Part shown: positions 7,521 through 16,464 of the stretch, in pieces
Layout of the letters: each line of letters starts with the position of its first letter
Numbering within the stretch: the stretch's first letter is position 1
DNA from: CAYNJY01 sp964397755
Lineage (GTDB): Bacteria > Patescibacteriota > Microgenomatia > UBA10105 > UBA927
Assembly: GCA_964397755.1 (NCBI GenBank)
Contig: CAYNJY010000001.1
Coordinates: 1-64,000 of the forward strand
Direction of reading: 5' to 3'
DNA: 64,000 nucleotides
Translations under genes and position numbers: made by a program
Notes under the pieces: generated by a model
The model's database searches: none
What the model saw: only the letters and a program-made list of their open reading frames with translations
What the model was told of the DNA's origin: nothing

Positions 7521-8723
7521 TTAAGGTTTTACCCCCACCGGCCCACGAACACTCTCCAAAGCTGTCTGATAAACTCCAAAAAGAAGTTCCCAAGAAATTT
7601 TACTATCATAGTTACGAGCTTCGCGTTGTGCTTGTTTACCAAGTAACATTGCTCTCTTACTGTCTCGTAATACTTCTCTTACAATTTCAGCAAATCTCCT
7701 CGGCGACTGTTCAAATACAATTCTTCCGGAAATCCGATCCTTCAGTAAGTCAACAATCGACGGCCCTTTCAGTGCAACAATCGGAAGCCCCGCCGCCATC
7801 GCTTCCACAATCACCCGTCCGTATGTTTCTGTTTGTGACGCATAGATAAAAAGATCTGCCGAAGCATACACATCCGGCATAGTAGCAACCGTCTCCCTTG
7901 AGGCAATAATCACTTCCCTGGTGAAACCATGCCTCCGGGCATACCGTCTCAGTCTATTTTCCTCGAGTCCGTTGCCAACTAACAGCAGCTTTGCTTTTGG
8001 ATTCTTTTTATGAATGCGAGGGTATGCGCGCAACAGAAAATAAATATTCTTCTCTCTCGCAAGTCTTCCTACATATAAAAGAACCTGGTCCTTCGGGCCA
8101 AAACCAAATCGTTTTCTAGCCGCTGCCCGGTCTCCGTGAGAGAATTTTGCAGTATCAACACCCGGCGGTACAATAAAAATGGGGGTCCGTACACCGTAGG
8201 TAATGAGTTCCTGTTTGAGCGTCTCATGTGCCGCCGTCACGGCGTCACATTGATTAATAAATCGAACCACTGCCTTCATCACAAGAACACGAACAAACTG
8301 CTGAGGCAGCCAAGACATATAGGTACGCGCGTAGTCGCTATACCGGGTGTGATAGGTAAACACCAAAGGAAGGCCGAGCTTTTTTTTAAAATATAAAGCG
8401 AGTTTACCAATGTAAAAAGGGTGGTGCGCATGCAAAACATCTCCTTGCCGCCGGACTAATTCTTTTTCTATGTGGGGTTCTGGAAAAACCGGAACAGTTA
8501 TGCCAAGTTTTTTATAGATGGGCACCGCCGGATATAAAACCACGTCTACATCTTTTTGGGATGGTATTCCCAGATGCGGAACAAAGATGGTCAACTTCGC
8601 TCCTTTTTTCTCTCCCCACCGCTTCCAATCAGCGATCGTTAAAGTCACGCCGTTAATAACAGGTAAATAATAATAGCTAAAAACTCCAACGTGCAGAGGT
8701 CGGTTTCTTCCGTCAATCTTCAT
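7521..8723 (-). CDS. GT4-family glycosyltransferase, likely glycolipid synthase
   Basis: This 400-residue GT-B enzyme has an N-terminal acceptor domain (FSYYYLPVINGVTLTI, near residue 15) and a C-terminal nucleotide-sugar domain with LLYVGRLAREKNI and the E-x7-E signature ETYGRVIVEAMAAG. The order of motifs, with HAHHPFYIG and FTYHTRYSDYA, resembles the diacylglycerol glucosyl/mannosyl-transferases that make membrane glycolipids. That specificity is an inference. It overlaps the end of the upstream hydrolase by 11 bases and is the last gene of the mreB/PBP2 operon. Confidence 0.85.
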   Translation of the reverse strand: MKIDGRNRPLHVGVFSYYYLPVINGVTLTIADWKRWGEKKGAKLTIFVPHLGIPSQKDVDVVLYPAVPIYKKLGITVPVFPEPHIEKELVRRQGDVLHAHHPFYIGKLALYFKKKLGLPLVFTYHTRYSDYARTYMSWLPQQFVRVLVMKAVVRFINQCDAVTAAHETLKQELITYGVRTPIFIVPPGVDTAKFSHGDRAAARKRFGFGPKDQVLLYVGRLAREKNIYFLLRAYPRIHKKNPKAKLLLVGNGLEENRLRRYARRHGFTREVIIASRETVATMPDVYASADLFIYASQTETYGRVIVEAMAAGLPIVALKGPSIVDLLKDRISGRIVFEQSPRRFAEIVREVLRDSKRAMLLGKQAQREARNYDSKISWELLFGVYQTALESVRGPVGVKP

Positions 8724-9615
8724 ACGAGATCTTCTTATGGCGCCCGTCCATGAGAAGCTCCAGTGTCTGGCGCAGCGGCGCTACGAGTTCCCTGACTGTT
8801 GAAGCATCTAGCCGGTCCGCTGGCGCGTGCTCGGTGAGCGCCAAGCGGACTATTTCTGCGTTCGGGAAGATACGCTTCATCCCCGCAATGGTCTTGGCGC
8901 TATCCAGGATATTATCGAAATGGTTATACACGAGAGTCGTAGGAACAGAAAACACCAGGTTTTCCTGACTCAGCCGGAGAGAAAACATGTCAAGGATAAG
9001 CTCGAGCCACGCCTGAGCATTCATTTGGAGCGTCAAATCAAGCTGATGGGAGACAGTCTCGCGTCTATCCGGTTGCCTCCGGTATTTCAGAGTATAGTAC
9101 GTCGTGAGCAGGTGTCGGTTGTAAATAATACCGCGAGCGATCCGTTGAGCTAACTGGTGCTCAGCGCCCAGGCGCAGAAGCAAGCGAACGATCACCATAA
9201 GGTACGGTTCGATATGGAGGAGATCGCCATCGTATATTCCCTCGATAAGAATCACGTGGCGAGGTTTCACCACCCCCTGCTGGAGCATCCGAATTGCAAT
9301 AACCGCTCCGAGACACACACCCGCGAGTATGTAGCCGCGCACACGCATTTTCTCAACCATCGTCGACAGTGCCTTGGCGTAGGAGGCAGCGGTGTGCTTC
9401 CCATCCCCCAGTATCTCGCGGTTGGCGATGCCGGGCAACTCCGGCGCTATAACCTGAAACGAGCGAGCAAGGTATTCGAGAATTGGACCAAACCGCTCAA
9501 GATCCGAGTGAAATGCCGGCACGAAGAAGAGGGGCCGCCCCCGACCGCCGGTAACGTAGGGCAGCTCTACCCCCTCAACTCTCATACGGTAGTGTCGAAA
9601 TAAGTCCCTGGCCAT
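8713..9615 (-). CDS. Alpha/beta-hydrolase fold protein with Cys in the nucleophile elbow
   Basis: This 300-residue protein has the alpha/beta-hydrolase layout: an early strand (RPLFFVPAFHSDLERF), the nucleophile elbow AGVCLGA at about residue 114, and late acid and His candidates (HFDN, TEHAP). The elbow has Cys where most family members have Ser, as in dienelactone-hydrolase-type enzymes. The substrate is unknown. The start is ATG 9615, 20 bases after the PBP2 stop; an upstream start (9714) would lie inside the PBP2 gene. Its position in a cell-wall operon hints at a role in envelope lipid or acyl-group handling. Confidence 0.72.
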   Translation of the reverse strand: MARDLFRHYRMRVEGVELPYVTGGRGRPLFFVPAFHSDLERFGPILEYLARSFQVIAPELPGIANREILGDGKHTAASYAKALSTMVEKMRVRGYILAGVCLGAVIAIRMLQQGVVKPRHVILIEGIYDGDLLHIEPYLMVIVRLLLRLGAEHQLAQRIARGIIYNRHLLTTYYTLKYRRQPDRRETVSHQLDLTLQMNAQAWLELILDMFSLRLSQENLVFSVPTTLVYNHFDNILDSAKTIAGMKRIFPNAEIVRLALTEHAPADRLDASTVRELVAPLRQTLELLMDGRHKKISYED

Positions 9616-9634
9616 AGGTTTACACCTGTCACAG

Positions 9635-11500
9635 TTATCGAGAAAACCACTCCTCCAGCACCTTTTTCGCAATCGGCGCGGCGACGCTTGACCCTTCGCC
9701 GGCCCCTTCGACAAGCACCGTCACCGAAATCTCCGGCTCACCGGAAAGCGCAGGTGACCCTGTGCGGGATGGAAGCGGAGCGAATACGGTAAACCAGGCG
9801 TGGGTCCTGTTCTTCGGGTCGCCAAACTCCGCCGTCCCGGTCTTACACGCAACCGGAATGGCAACTGCTTGTTTGCGTTGGCTCGACGTGGTGGCTTCGG
9901 CGTTGTCAATTTGTGAATGTGTCAATTTGTTAATAGTGAAATTAAAGAGTGGCCATCCCGTCCCCCCCGGCTCACATGCCCTCCGCATCCCTTCGGTAAT
10001 TAAATCAATTGTCTCCTTTTTTATTCCAAGATCCTTACATTTTTCTTTTTGAGATTTGAGATTTGAGATTTGAGATTTGCGAATCGTGGGTTGACAAAGT
10101 CTCCCACGATTCGCAACGACGTTCGTCCACTCATTCACCTGAAGCGGTGTGGTCAAAAGATATCCTTGACCGATCGCCACATGGTAGGTATCTCCCAGGT
10201 ACCATTCGTCGTTGCGCGCGGCGAGGTCGGCGTCTGTCGTAAATCTTTTGCTCTTCCACTCCGGGTCTGGCATAAGTCCGCTTGCTTCTCCCGGAAGTTC
10301 AATGCCACGTGTCTTCCCGATCCCGACCCGACGGGCCCACTCCGCAATCTTGGTGATACCGGTCCACTCACCAACTTTGTAAAAGAAAATATCGTTACTT
10401 CGCTGGATTGCGCGGACGAGGTCTACCGTCCCCTCGGTTTTTCCGTACTGGATAAAGTACCAGTTGGGGAAGGTAAAGGGGCCGATCGTGATCACGCCGG
10501 TGTCTTCAACCGTCGTTGTCTTGGTGAGTGCTCCCTCCTCAAGGCCTGCCAAGGCGGTAATGATCTTAAACGTCGATCCCGGCGGATACACCCCGCCGAT
10601 TGAGCGGTTAAAAAGCGGCTGATCGGGACTCTCAAGTATCGCTTGATACTCATCTTGGCTCATCCCCAAACTGAGTTTGTTGGGTGAAAACGACGGCGAA
10701 GAAAAAAGGGCCAGAATCTCCCCGGTGGTGGGTTTTCCTACCACGACCGCCCCCCGCTCACCGACGGGAAACGCCTCTACCACGGCTCTAGCCAGTCCCG
10801 CATCTAAAGAAAGGGCAATATCCTCGCCTGGCACTTCCTCTTGTCTGCCTAAGGTCCGCAGAACTTTCCCGGTAGCATCCACTTCTACGAGCTCCTTCCC
10901 GTCGCGGCCGCGCAGTTTCTCTTCAAAAGTGGCTTCCGCCCCCAGACGCCCCACCCGATCCCCGGACCGATAGTTGCGCAGCTTATAGTAGCCCTCTTTG
11001 AGCTCAGCCGCCGATAGCTCACCGGTGTAGCCCACCACATGAGCCGTACCTTCTGCTTCTTGGTATTGCCGAATCCAGTCAACCTCCAGATACTGTCCCT
11101 TGGGCAACCCGCTTTTGGTGAGCTCCTTCGCTTCCTCAGGACTGAGACGGCCTGTACAGACGCCAGTTGCTTCTCCTTCACAGGGAGAAACCAGCCGGAA
11201 ACTGGGCAGATTGACTACCAACGGCTTACCGGTACGATCAAGGATCCGGCCCCGTGGAGCGTGGCGGATAAGTTCGCGGATACGATTGCCGTCTGCCAGC
11301 CGTCGATACTCGTGTCCATGAATAATCGTCAGCTCAACAAGCCGCCAGATGAGGAGAAACAAAGAAACCAACAGCACCGACGCAAACACAAGCGTCCGTC
11401 CAACGCCGACCCACCAGGAAGGACCGGAGTTGCGCGCACCTGACAGAGAGGTTCTTCGCTCTTGTATGACAGCGTCAGCAAAGGCTTTTCCAAGTCTCAA
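9635..11500 (-). CDS. mrdA: Penicillin-binding protein 2, elongation transpeptidase
   Basis: This is the class B transpeptidase that cross-links peptidoglycan during elongation. The 621-residue protein has an N-terminal membrane anchor (residues about 33-54), the dimerisation domain, and the transpeptidase domain with STFK (Ser about 309), SND (about 366) and KTGTAEFG (about 552). Two repeat-derived insertions are in frame: KSQISNLKSQ near 475 and a Thr/Ser/Gln-rich stretch near 519-533. It follows mreB and a PAP2-like gene in one operon, the usual rod-shape context. Confidence 0.94.
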   Translation of the reverse strand: MRLGKAFADAVIQERRTSLSGARNSGPSWWVGVGRTLVFASVLLVSLFLLIWRLVELTIIHGHEYRRLADGNRIRELIRHAPRGRILDRTGKPLVVNLPSFRLVSPCEGEATGVCTGRLSPEEAKELTKSGLPKGQYLEVDWIRQYQEAEGTAHVVGYTGELSAAELKEGYYKLRNYRSGDRVGRLGAEATFEEKLRGRDGKELVEVDATGKVLRTLGRQEEVPGEDIALSLDAGLARAVVEAFPVGERGAVVVGKPTTGEILALFSSPSFSPNKLSLGMSQDEYQAILESPDQPLFNRSIGGVYPPGSTFKIITALAGLEEGALTKTTTVEDTGVITIGPFTFPNWYFIQYGKTEGTVDLVRAIQRSNDIFFYKVGEWTGITKIAEWARRVGIGKTRGIELPGEASGLMPDPEWKSKRFTTDADLAARNDEWYLGDTYHVAIGQGYLLTTPLQVNEWTNVVANRGRLCQPTIRKSQISNLKSQKEKCKDLGIKKETIDLITEGMRRACEPGGTGWPLFNFTINKLTHSQIDNAEATTSSQRKQAVAIPVACKTGTAEFGDPKNRTHAWFTVFAPLPSRTGSPALSGEPEISVTVLVEGAGEGSSVAAPIAKKVLEEWFSR

Positions 11501-11561
11501 AACTCAGTGATACGTGACATGTGACACGTGACTTGTTTGAACGCGTATCACGTATCTCTTA

Positions 11562-12113
11562 TCACCCTCGCATTAACATAAGTATCAGCGTGGAGTAAAT
11601 CGCGCCCGCAACCACCTGCCCTACCGTATGGTTCTCCCCAACGACCCGCGCCCATGCAACGAGCGGAATAATGGGAACGACCGGCCACACAGACCAACCA
11701 TACCATCGTAACAGAAGCCCGACAGCAAGCGTCACGATCCCGACATGTCCCGAAACTTTCCACCGGAGCGTGAGAAGGAGAAAGCCGAGGAACCAGGCCA
11801 TCAGTATGGTGAAGAGGAAGGAGAGTTCCTGATTGTACCAAAGAGCTACTGCAAGCCTATTGATGAGGAAAAATCCAATAAGGAGAAGGAGCGGCCGGAT
11901 ACGCTTTTTGCGCTCCGACACATCCCAGTCAGTTTTGTCTTTGCCCATCAGAAAGAGACGGAATACGCCAATTCCTCCGATTAAGAAAGACAGATACGCT
12001 ACATACAGGAACAACGCACTCTCTCGTAGACCCGCACGCCATCCGCCGATTGCCGCTATGGCAAACAGGGAACTCATCGGTTCAAATACACTCGATATGA
12101 GGCGTGCAAGCAT
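11562..12113 (-). CDS. PAP2-like integral membrane protein
   Basis: This 183-residue protein has about five hydrophobic segments. Its C-terminal half has the pattern of the PAP2 superfamily: KVSGHVGIVTLA resembles the SGH motif, and ARVVGENHTVGQVVAGA resembles motif 3. The usual first motif (KX6RP) is only hinted at by RKKRIRP near residue 70. It begins right after the mreB stop and precedes PBP2, so it may dephosphorylate the lipid carrier used by the elongation machinery. That role is an inference. Confidence 0.7.
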   Translation of the reverse strand: MLARLISSVFEPMSSLFAIAAIGGWRAGLRESALFLYVAYLSFLIGGIGVFRLFLMGKDKTDWDVSERKKRIRPLLLLIGFFLINRLAVALWYNQELSFLFTILMAWFLGFLLLTLRWKVSGHVGIVTLAVGLLLRWYGWSVWPVVPIIPLVAWARVVGENHTVGQVVAGAIYSTLILMLMRG

Positions 12114-12114
12114 G

Positions 12115-13170
12115 TTATACTTTCCTCGACGCGATTTTCACTTTCCGAAGAAGCGTCTCATCGTCAAGAAGTTTGCCGCATCCGCGCACCACGGCCGTCT
12201 GCGGATTCTCAGTGATCCAGACTGGCATTTTGAGTTCCGTTGCAATGAGCTTGTCGATCCCCCTGAGCTTCGCCACACCGCCCGCAAGGACGATGCCGTG
12301 CTCGACAATGTCGCTCACGAGCTCGGGCGGCGTCTCCTCGATGGTTTCGGAGACCCCTCCAATGATCTGTTGCACCACCGGAGACAGCGCTTCCCGGATC
12401 TCTGCCTCGGCAACCCGGATCGATTTCGGCAGTCCCGTCTCGATGTCCCGGCCGCGCACGACCGTTTGGCGTTCGGACTTTTCAACTGGATACGCGGAAC
12501 CTATGGAAATTTTTACCTCCTCTGCAGTAGGTTCTCCTATTAATAATGAATACTTGAGCCGGATGAAACTGACGATCGCCTCGTCCATCTCGTCGCCGGC
12601 GACTCTGATACTGCGATTGACGACTATACCGCCGAGGGAGAGAACCGCAATCTCGCTGGTCCCGCCGCCGATGTCGCAGATAAACGAGCCGCTACTCTCC
12701 TCAATCGGCAGTCCCGCGCCGATTGCCGCTGCCATGGGTTCCTCGATGAGGTACGCTTCCCGCGCTCCGGCCATAATCGCAGCTTCAGCCGCCGCCCGGC
12801 GCTCCACCTCGGTGACCCCAGAGGGAATTCCGACGACGACTTTTGGCCGAGGTATCCGCGGCAGCCCCGGCCGCTTGGGCTGCTCGTGGACGAGCTGGAT
12901 GTAGTGCTTGAGCATCGCGGCAGTCGCGTCAAAATCCGCAATCACCCCGTCTTTGAGAGGCCGGAAGGCTTCGATCGTCCCCGGAGTTTTGCCAAGCATT
13001 TTTTTGGCTTCCCGCCCGATTGCGACAATTTGTTTGGTTTTCTTGTGTCGGGCAACGACCGAAGGTTCGCGGATCATGACCCCTTTTCCCCGCACCCAGA
13101 CGAGGGTGTTGGCAGTCCCGAGGTCGATCCCCAGATCATGCGAGAGAAGGCTAAAGATCCAATCCAACAT
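12115..13170 (-). CDS. mreB: Rod shape-determining protein MreB (copy 1)
   Basis: MreB is the bacterial actin that guides lateral wall synthesis. The 351-residue protein has phosphate-binding loop 1 (GIDLGTANTLVWV, residues about 14-26), FRPLKDGVIADFD, IEEPMAAAIGAGLP, the second loop ICDIGGGTSEIAVLSLGG, and AGGVAKLRGIDKLI. It leads the operon with PAP2-like, PBP2, hydrolase and GT4 genes. A TAGAAT box sits 6 bases before the ATG, with no ribosome-binding site, so the transcript is probably leaderless. A second, clearly different mreB lies at 62968-63999. Confidence 0.96.
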   Translation of the reverse strand: MLDWIFSLLSHDLGIDLGTANTLVWVRGKGVMIREPSVVARHKKTKQIVAIGREAKKMLGKTPGTIEAFRPLKDGVIADFDATAAMLKHYIQLVHEQPKRPGLPRIPRPKVVVGIPSGVTEVERRAAAEAAIMAGAREAYLIEEPMAAAIGAGLPIEESSGSFICDIGGGTSEIAVLSLGGIVVNRSIRVAGDEMDEAIVSFIRLKYSLLIGEPTAEEVKISIGSAYPVEKSERQTVVRGRDIETGLPKSIRVAEAEIREALSPVVQQIIGGVSETIEETPPELVSDIVEHGIVLAGGVAKLRGIDKLIATELKMPVWITENPQTAVVRGCGKLLDDETLLRKVKIASRKV

Positions 13171-13246
13171 GTGGTCATTCTACCACACAATTTGCGAGAA
13201 AATAGTATACTTACTAGGGTAGAATTCCTCACTCCAAGGGAGGCAT

Positions 13247-13351
13247 ATGGGTAATTCCGTAGTAGAGAAAGAAACCGGTAAAGGCCCGGTGTTGAAGAGT
13301 CAGCGCTTGGGCGAAAGAAACGCCGAGAAGAAACAGGTGAGGTGTAAGTAG
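13247..13351 (+). CDS. Possible 34-residue basic peptide
   Basis: A short ORF has a good ribosome-binding site (GGGAGG 5 bases before the ATG at 13247) and lies divergent from mreB. The product is charged, rich in Lys, Glu and Arg, with no membrane segment. It sits 19 bases upstream of the orphan gene at 13371 and could be its leader peptide or partner. I do not recognise it. Confidence 0.4.
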   Translation: MGNSVVEKETGKGPVLKSQRLGERNAEKKQVRCK

Positions 13352-13370
13352 TACTCCACGCCAACCTTTT

Positions 13371-14489
13371 ATGCCAGGACCAGCACGAACAGAACTGGAA
13401 CGGCGTCCAGAGAAGACAAAATACCAAAATCACGTTTTGTACTTCGTTCAAGAAGGTCGGCAACAGGAGCTTGCCAGAAAGCTCAGAACGTTCCAGCGGC
13501 TTTTGGGCAGTGAAGCTTTCTACCACCCGTCGACTGGCGAAGTTCTATACCGCACGTGGCAGCCAATGCGACGAAAAGACAGGCCTCCAGAAGGACACGT
13601 ACTGCTTTCGAAACTTTCTCCGCGGGCAGATCCGTATGCTCCTAACACCCGCTACACGAAGTGGCGCAGAATGCAAATCCACGAGGTAACCGCAGATGAC
13701 GGTGACGCCAGGGCCGCAATCCGCAATATGGATCACATCATTATCGGTATATTGGAAAGAGACCCACGACAAGCTGCAGTCGTTCAAGCCCGTGTCAGCA
13801 AACTTCTGGATTTATTCCGAGACTTCTCAAACATCTCTAACAGGCAATTTCAACAACTGCAGCAGAATACCTACGAGCTCCTTCGGCATGTTGGTCTTGA
13901 TCCAGATACGGTGCTTGATCAAGAACGCGCGCGCATGGCGACCTTGCTTCTCAAAGGAAGCGGAGGCCACGATACCACGGGCCGCATCAATAAGCTTATC
14001 TCTCTCATGGCGCTCTCCGCTGCTTTTCGCCGCGCTACCCTCATCGAAAAGGGGTGGCCAACCAGAACTGTCAAGTTTACCCAAATGCGTGAGGCACTTG
14101 TCCTTACCAGGAACTTTGACCGTGCGATGTTTTTTGACGCCGCAAAAGTTTTCCGGCCACGAGTGGTTCTTGCTGCTTCTCTGTTTCAGCATCCAAATAA
14201 GCCAGCATATGATAGTGGCTACCTCGCTGGTGTAGTCGACAATGCAGTGTTTCAACTGGACCAGACCCACCTTCGACCGTGGCGGACGGTAGCCAATCAG
14301 GTAATTCCCATAGCGAGTCAGATTCGAGACCTCCTTCGAGTCGACGACAGACGAACGATCTTAACCGATGAACTTATCGAACGAGTGCATACCCCCCTCG
14401 CAGCGACACTCCGCGATCATCAGGAAATTTACCCCTCATTACCCCCTTCAGGTGTCATCTATCCGCCTACACAAACGTCTGCCCCATGA
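13371..14489 (+). CDS. Orphan protein of unknown function
   Basis: This 372-residue protein matches no family I know. It looks soluble, Arg-rich and mostly helical, without a signal peptide or long hydrophobic segment. Its C-terminal region is Pro-rich. The start at ATG 13371 has no clear ribosome-binding site. The flanks (14490-14859) hold nothing recognisable, and the next gene is the PaaX-like gene inside palindromes, so the area looks like recently acquired DNA. The length of the uninterrupted frame argues for a real gene. Confidence 0.55.
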   Translation: MPGPARTELERRPEKTKYQNHVLYFVQEGRQQELARKLRTFQRLLGSEAFYHPSTGEVLYRTWQPMRRKDRPPEGHVLLSKLSPRADPYAPNTRYTKWRRMQIHEVTADDGDARAAIRNMDHIIIGILERDPRQAAVVQARVSKLLDLFRDFSNISNRQFQQLQQNTYELLRHVGLDPDTVLDQERARMATLLLKGSGGHDTTGRINKLISLMALSAAFRRATLIEKGWPTRTVKFTQMREALVLTRNFDRAMFFDAAKVFRPRVVLAASLFQHPNKPAYDSGYLAGVVDNAVFQLDQTHLRPWRTVANQVIPIASQIRDLLRVDDRRTILTDELIERVHTPLAATLRDHQEIYPSLPPSGVIYPPTQTSAP

Positions 14490-14859
14490 AACTCAATATC
14501 GGTTTCAGGGTCAGACCTCGATTTTGCTGTCAGAACGCGCTAGCCAGATACCATAGCGCACTCCCCCAAAAAAACCCTCACTTCAGGACGGGTAAATCAA
14601 CCCTCCGCCATTATGAGCTCGGGTTAGACATTCCCCGAAGCGGCGCCGAATGTACCAATACCTGAACCAAAAATTACGACAAGGGGGCAAAAGGATCCGT
14701 GATCAAATCGGGGAAGTTTTTAGCTCCAACTTAGCTTTTAAAAAATTGAGCACTCGAACAAGTTTTGAAACGAAATAACCACCACCAAATTCATCTCGTT
14801 TAACAAAAGACCCCTGTCCCTCTCACCCCCGATTTCGACAAAAACCTCTGTTCTCCCTC
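14490..14859. other. Intergenic stretch, nothing recognised
   Basis: About 370 bases between the orphan gene and the PaaX-like element. No ORF with a start signal, no tRNA and no clear terminator is seen. The sequence has C-rich and A-rich runs and looks like degraded or non-coding DNA. Confidence 0.6.
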
Positions 14860-14896
14860 TTGACATTTTCAAGCGGCCGCTCTATCTTGTCAAAAG
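14860..14896 (+). promoter_or_regulatory. Promoter overlapping a GCGGCCGC inverted repeat upstream of the paaX-like gene
   Basis: TTGACA (14860-14865) and TATCTT (14883-14888) are spaced by exactly 17 bases. The spacer contains GCGGCCGC at 14873-14880. The flanks are symmetric at their ends: TTGACA, seven bases, GCGGCCGC, then TGTCAA on the other side. A protein bound to this palindrome would block the promoter. The same half-site recurs at the end of the gene (15651-15690), which suggests either an operator pair or the two ends of a mobile unit. Confidence 0.65.
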
Positions 14897-14925
14897 CTTT
14901 GAAAAAATTCTACCGAGAGTGGATC

Positions 14926-15657
14926 ATGAAAAAACTTGGCAACTCTGACTCGCCGACAAAACTTCCCGCTCGCAGCATCCGTTCCTTGCTTAGAAAACGA
15001 TCTACAGCCAAAACCACTATCCCTCTGCCTCCCGATGGGGCTATTGCCAAAATCTGCACGGTGTTAGTCCGGCAGGCAAAACGAGAGGAGCACCTCGCCA
15101 AATATGCCCCAGTAAAAGAAATTCTGGCGCTCATAGGCCGTGGGGCTGTGATTCCTGCGGCGTTGCTTGCTCCCAAAGCTGCTCCGCTCCTCCTGTCACT
15201 CGTCAGAGAATCTCCTGACCGGAACGCCTGGAAACATTATAATAGTTCCTATTTGAAAAGAACTTTGCGTCGTTTAGAAAAACAAAAACAGGTTGAAATA
15301 GTTGAAGAAAACGGCCAGCAAGTCTTTCATCTTACCCAGCACGGCAAGCGGAAAATCCTTAAGTATAGTTTCGATACGCTCAAAGTAGAAAAACCCAAGT
15401 CTTGGGATAGAAAGTGGCGCCTCGTCATCTACGATGTGCCGGAAAATGAGGACCGAACCCGCGACGTTATCAGAAGTACGTTGCGTTCTTTGGGGTTTTT
15501 CCAAATCCAGGAAAGCGTTTACCTTTTCCCCTATCCGTGTTTCAATCAGATAGAGTTTTTAAGACAGTACTATTTTCTTGGGTTACATGTCCAGTATATG
15601 GTGGTAGAGCGGATTGAACATGACGAAGCACACAAAACCTACTTTAACCTCATTTGA
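14926..15657 (+). CDS. PaaX/Cas2-like protein with winged-helix domain
   Basis: This 243-residue protein has a basic N-terminus, a hydrophobic stretch near residues 65-90, a winged-helix region (YLKRTLRRLEKQKQVEIVEE, then LTQHGKRKILKYS), and a C-terminal ferredoxin-like domain starting WRLVIYDVPENEDRTRDVIR. That last domain is of the PaaX middle-domain/Cas2 type, with the conserved SVYLFPYPC stretch. It lacks the PaaX C-terminal domain. Start is ATG 14926, after a promoter at 14860 and a GAGAG site. The stop codon lies inside the downstream palindrome, so the gene exactly fills the space between two GCGGCCGC repeats. It could be a repressor or a mobile-element protein. Confidence 0.75.
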   Translation: MKKLGNSDSPTKLPARSIRSLLRKRSTAKTTIPLPPDGAIAKICTVLVRQAKREEHLAKYAPVKEILALIGRGAVIPAALLAPKAAPLLLSLVRESPDRNAWKHYNSSYLKRTLRRLEKQKQVEIVEENGQQVFHLTQHGKRKILKYSFDTLKVEKPKSWDRKWRLVIYDVPENEDRTRDVIRSTLRSLGFFQIQESVYLFPYPCFNQIEFLRQYYFLGLHVQYMVVERIEHDEAHKTYFNLI

Positions 15658-15690
15658 CAAAAGTAAGCGGCCGCTTTCTTTTGTCAAATG
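15651..15690. repeat. 40-bp palindrome centred on GCGGCCGC, downstream end of the paaX-like unit
   Basis: The arms are catttgacaaaag and cttttgtcaaatg around a GCGGCCGC core, with one mismatched pair in 20. It overlaps the stop codon of the PaaX-like gene. Its half-site TTGACA-N7-GCGGCCGC matches the upstream repeat at 14860. As RNA it would form a very stable hairpin, but no U-run follows, so a simple terminator is unlikely. Confidence 0.85.
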
Positions 15691-15861
15691 ATTAGAGTCC
15701 TCGTGCGGTCTTTAACTCAAGTTGGTTTCACCCTCGGGTGGCCCAAAGCCGGCAAGATCATCGATGTCAAGCGGCGGTGATAGCTTTTCAACAACCCTGG
15801 AATCGGTGGCATTAACTGGCGGTCTACCGGGCCCTATTGGATGGAGGGAACGTCTTCCTTG

Positions 15862-16389
15862 TCACTTGCCCTGATTTCTCCACCTTACCACGCCGGCTCC
15901 TAAACGAGCAAGCTCAACCAGGCTCGAAATGAGTGACAGTGCTGCAATCGGCAGCACGCCATATAGTTGCCACGCTGACACCGTGTCGGGGGAAGAAGCA
16001 AGTCTCTCTAAAATTGCTGGCGCAAGGAAAACAGCCCCACCCTGAACCAATCTGCTTGCGATGGTAATATACCGTAAATCCGGAAACTGCCCCCTCACTC
16101 CTCTTGCTACATCTCCGGCAATCGTTATTCCAACCAAGATTGCACCTATCGTACGGGTCGAATCAGTCATCGGGACACCAAGTTTAAAGAAAAGATCAAC
16201 CTCTTCCGGCAGTGAATCACCGGGCTTCCAGCCTTGTTCTGCTGCCACCACGGCAGCTTCTATAGCCCTACTTGCTAACGTACTATTCCCAAAACCAGTG
16301 CCAGCGGCACCTGTTATTCGGGCCAGTATGGGTGGAGTTTGCGCAACTACTGCGACTGCTCTGTCGAGTTTTTCGTAATTATTGGGCAT
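15862..16389 (-). CDS. Predicted membrane protein, unknown
   Basis: This 175-residue protein is not recognised. The N-terminal half is rich in Ala and Gly. Hydrophobic segments lie near residues 80-97, 120-130 and 140-165, so two or three membrane passes are likely. It is flanked by the PaaX-like unit and the O-antigen ligase gene, and transcribed toward the former. The 170 bases on its downstream side hold nothing I can identify. Confidence 0.5.
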   Translation of the reverse strand: MPNNYEKLDRAVAVVAQTPPILARITGAAGTGFGNSTLASRAIEAAVVAAEQGWKPGDSLPEEVDLFFKLGVPMTDSTRTIGAILVGITIAGDVARGVRGQFPDLRYITIASRLVQGGAVFLAPAILERLASSPDTVSAWQLYGVLPIAALSLISSLVELARLGAGVVRWRNQGK

Positions 16390-16464
16390 AGTGTTTCATT
16401 TCATTGTATCCTATAGCGTACCCGTACGCAAGGGTGGTAGACAGTCGTATGCTATACTGTGCCC

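Noticed and set aside
10904..10911. GCGGCCGC within the PBP2 gene
   Set aside because: The flanks are not palindromic and the position is coding, so it is not part of the PaaX repeat family. The same holds for 63593-63600 in mreB copy 2.
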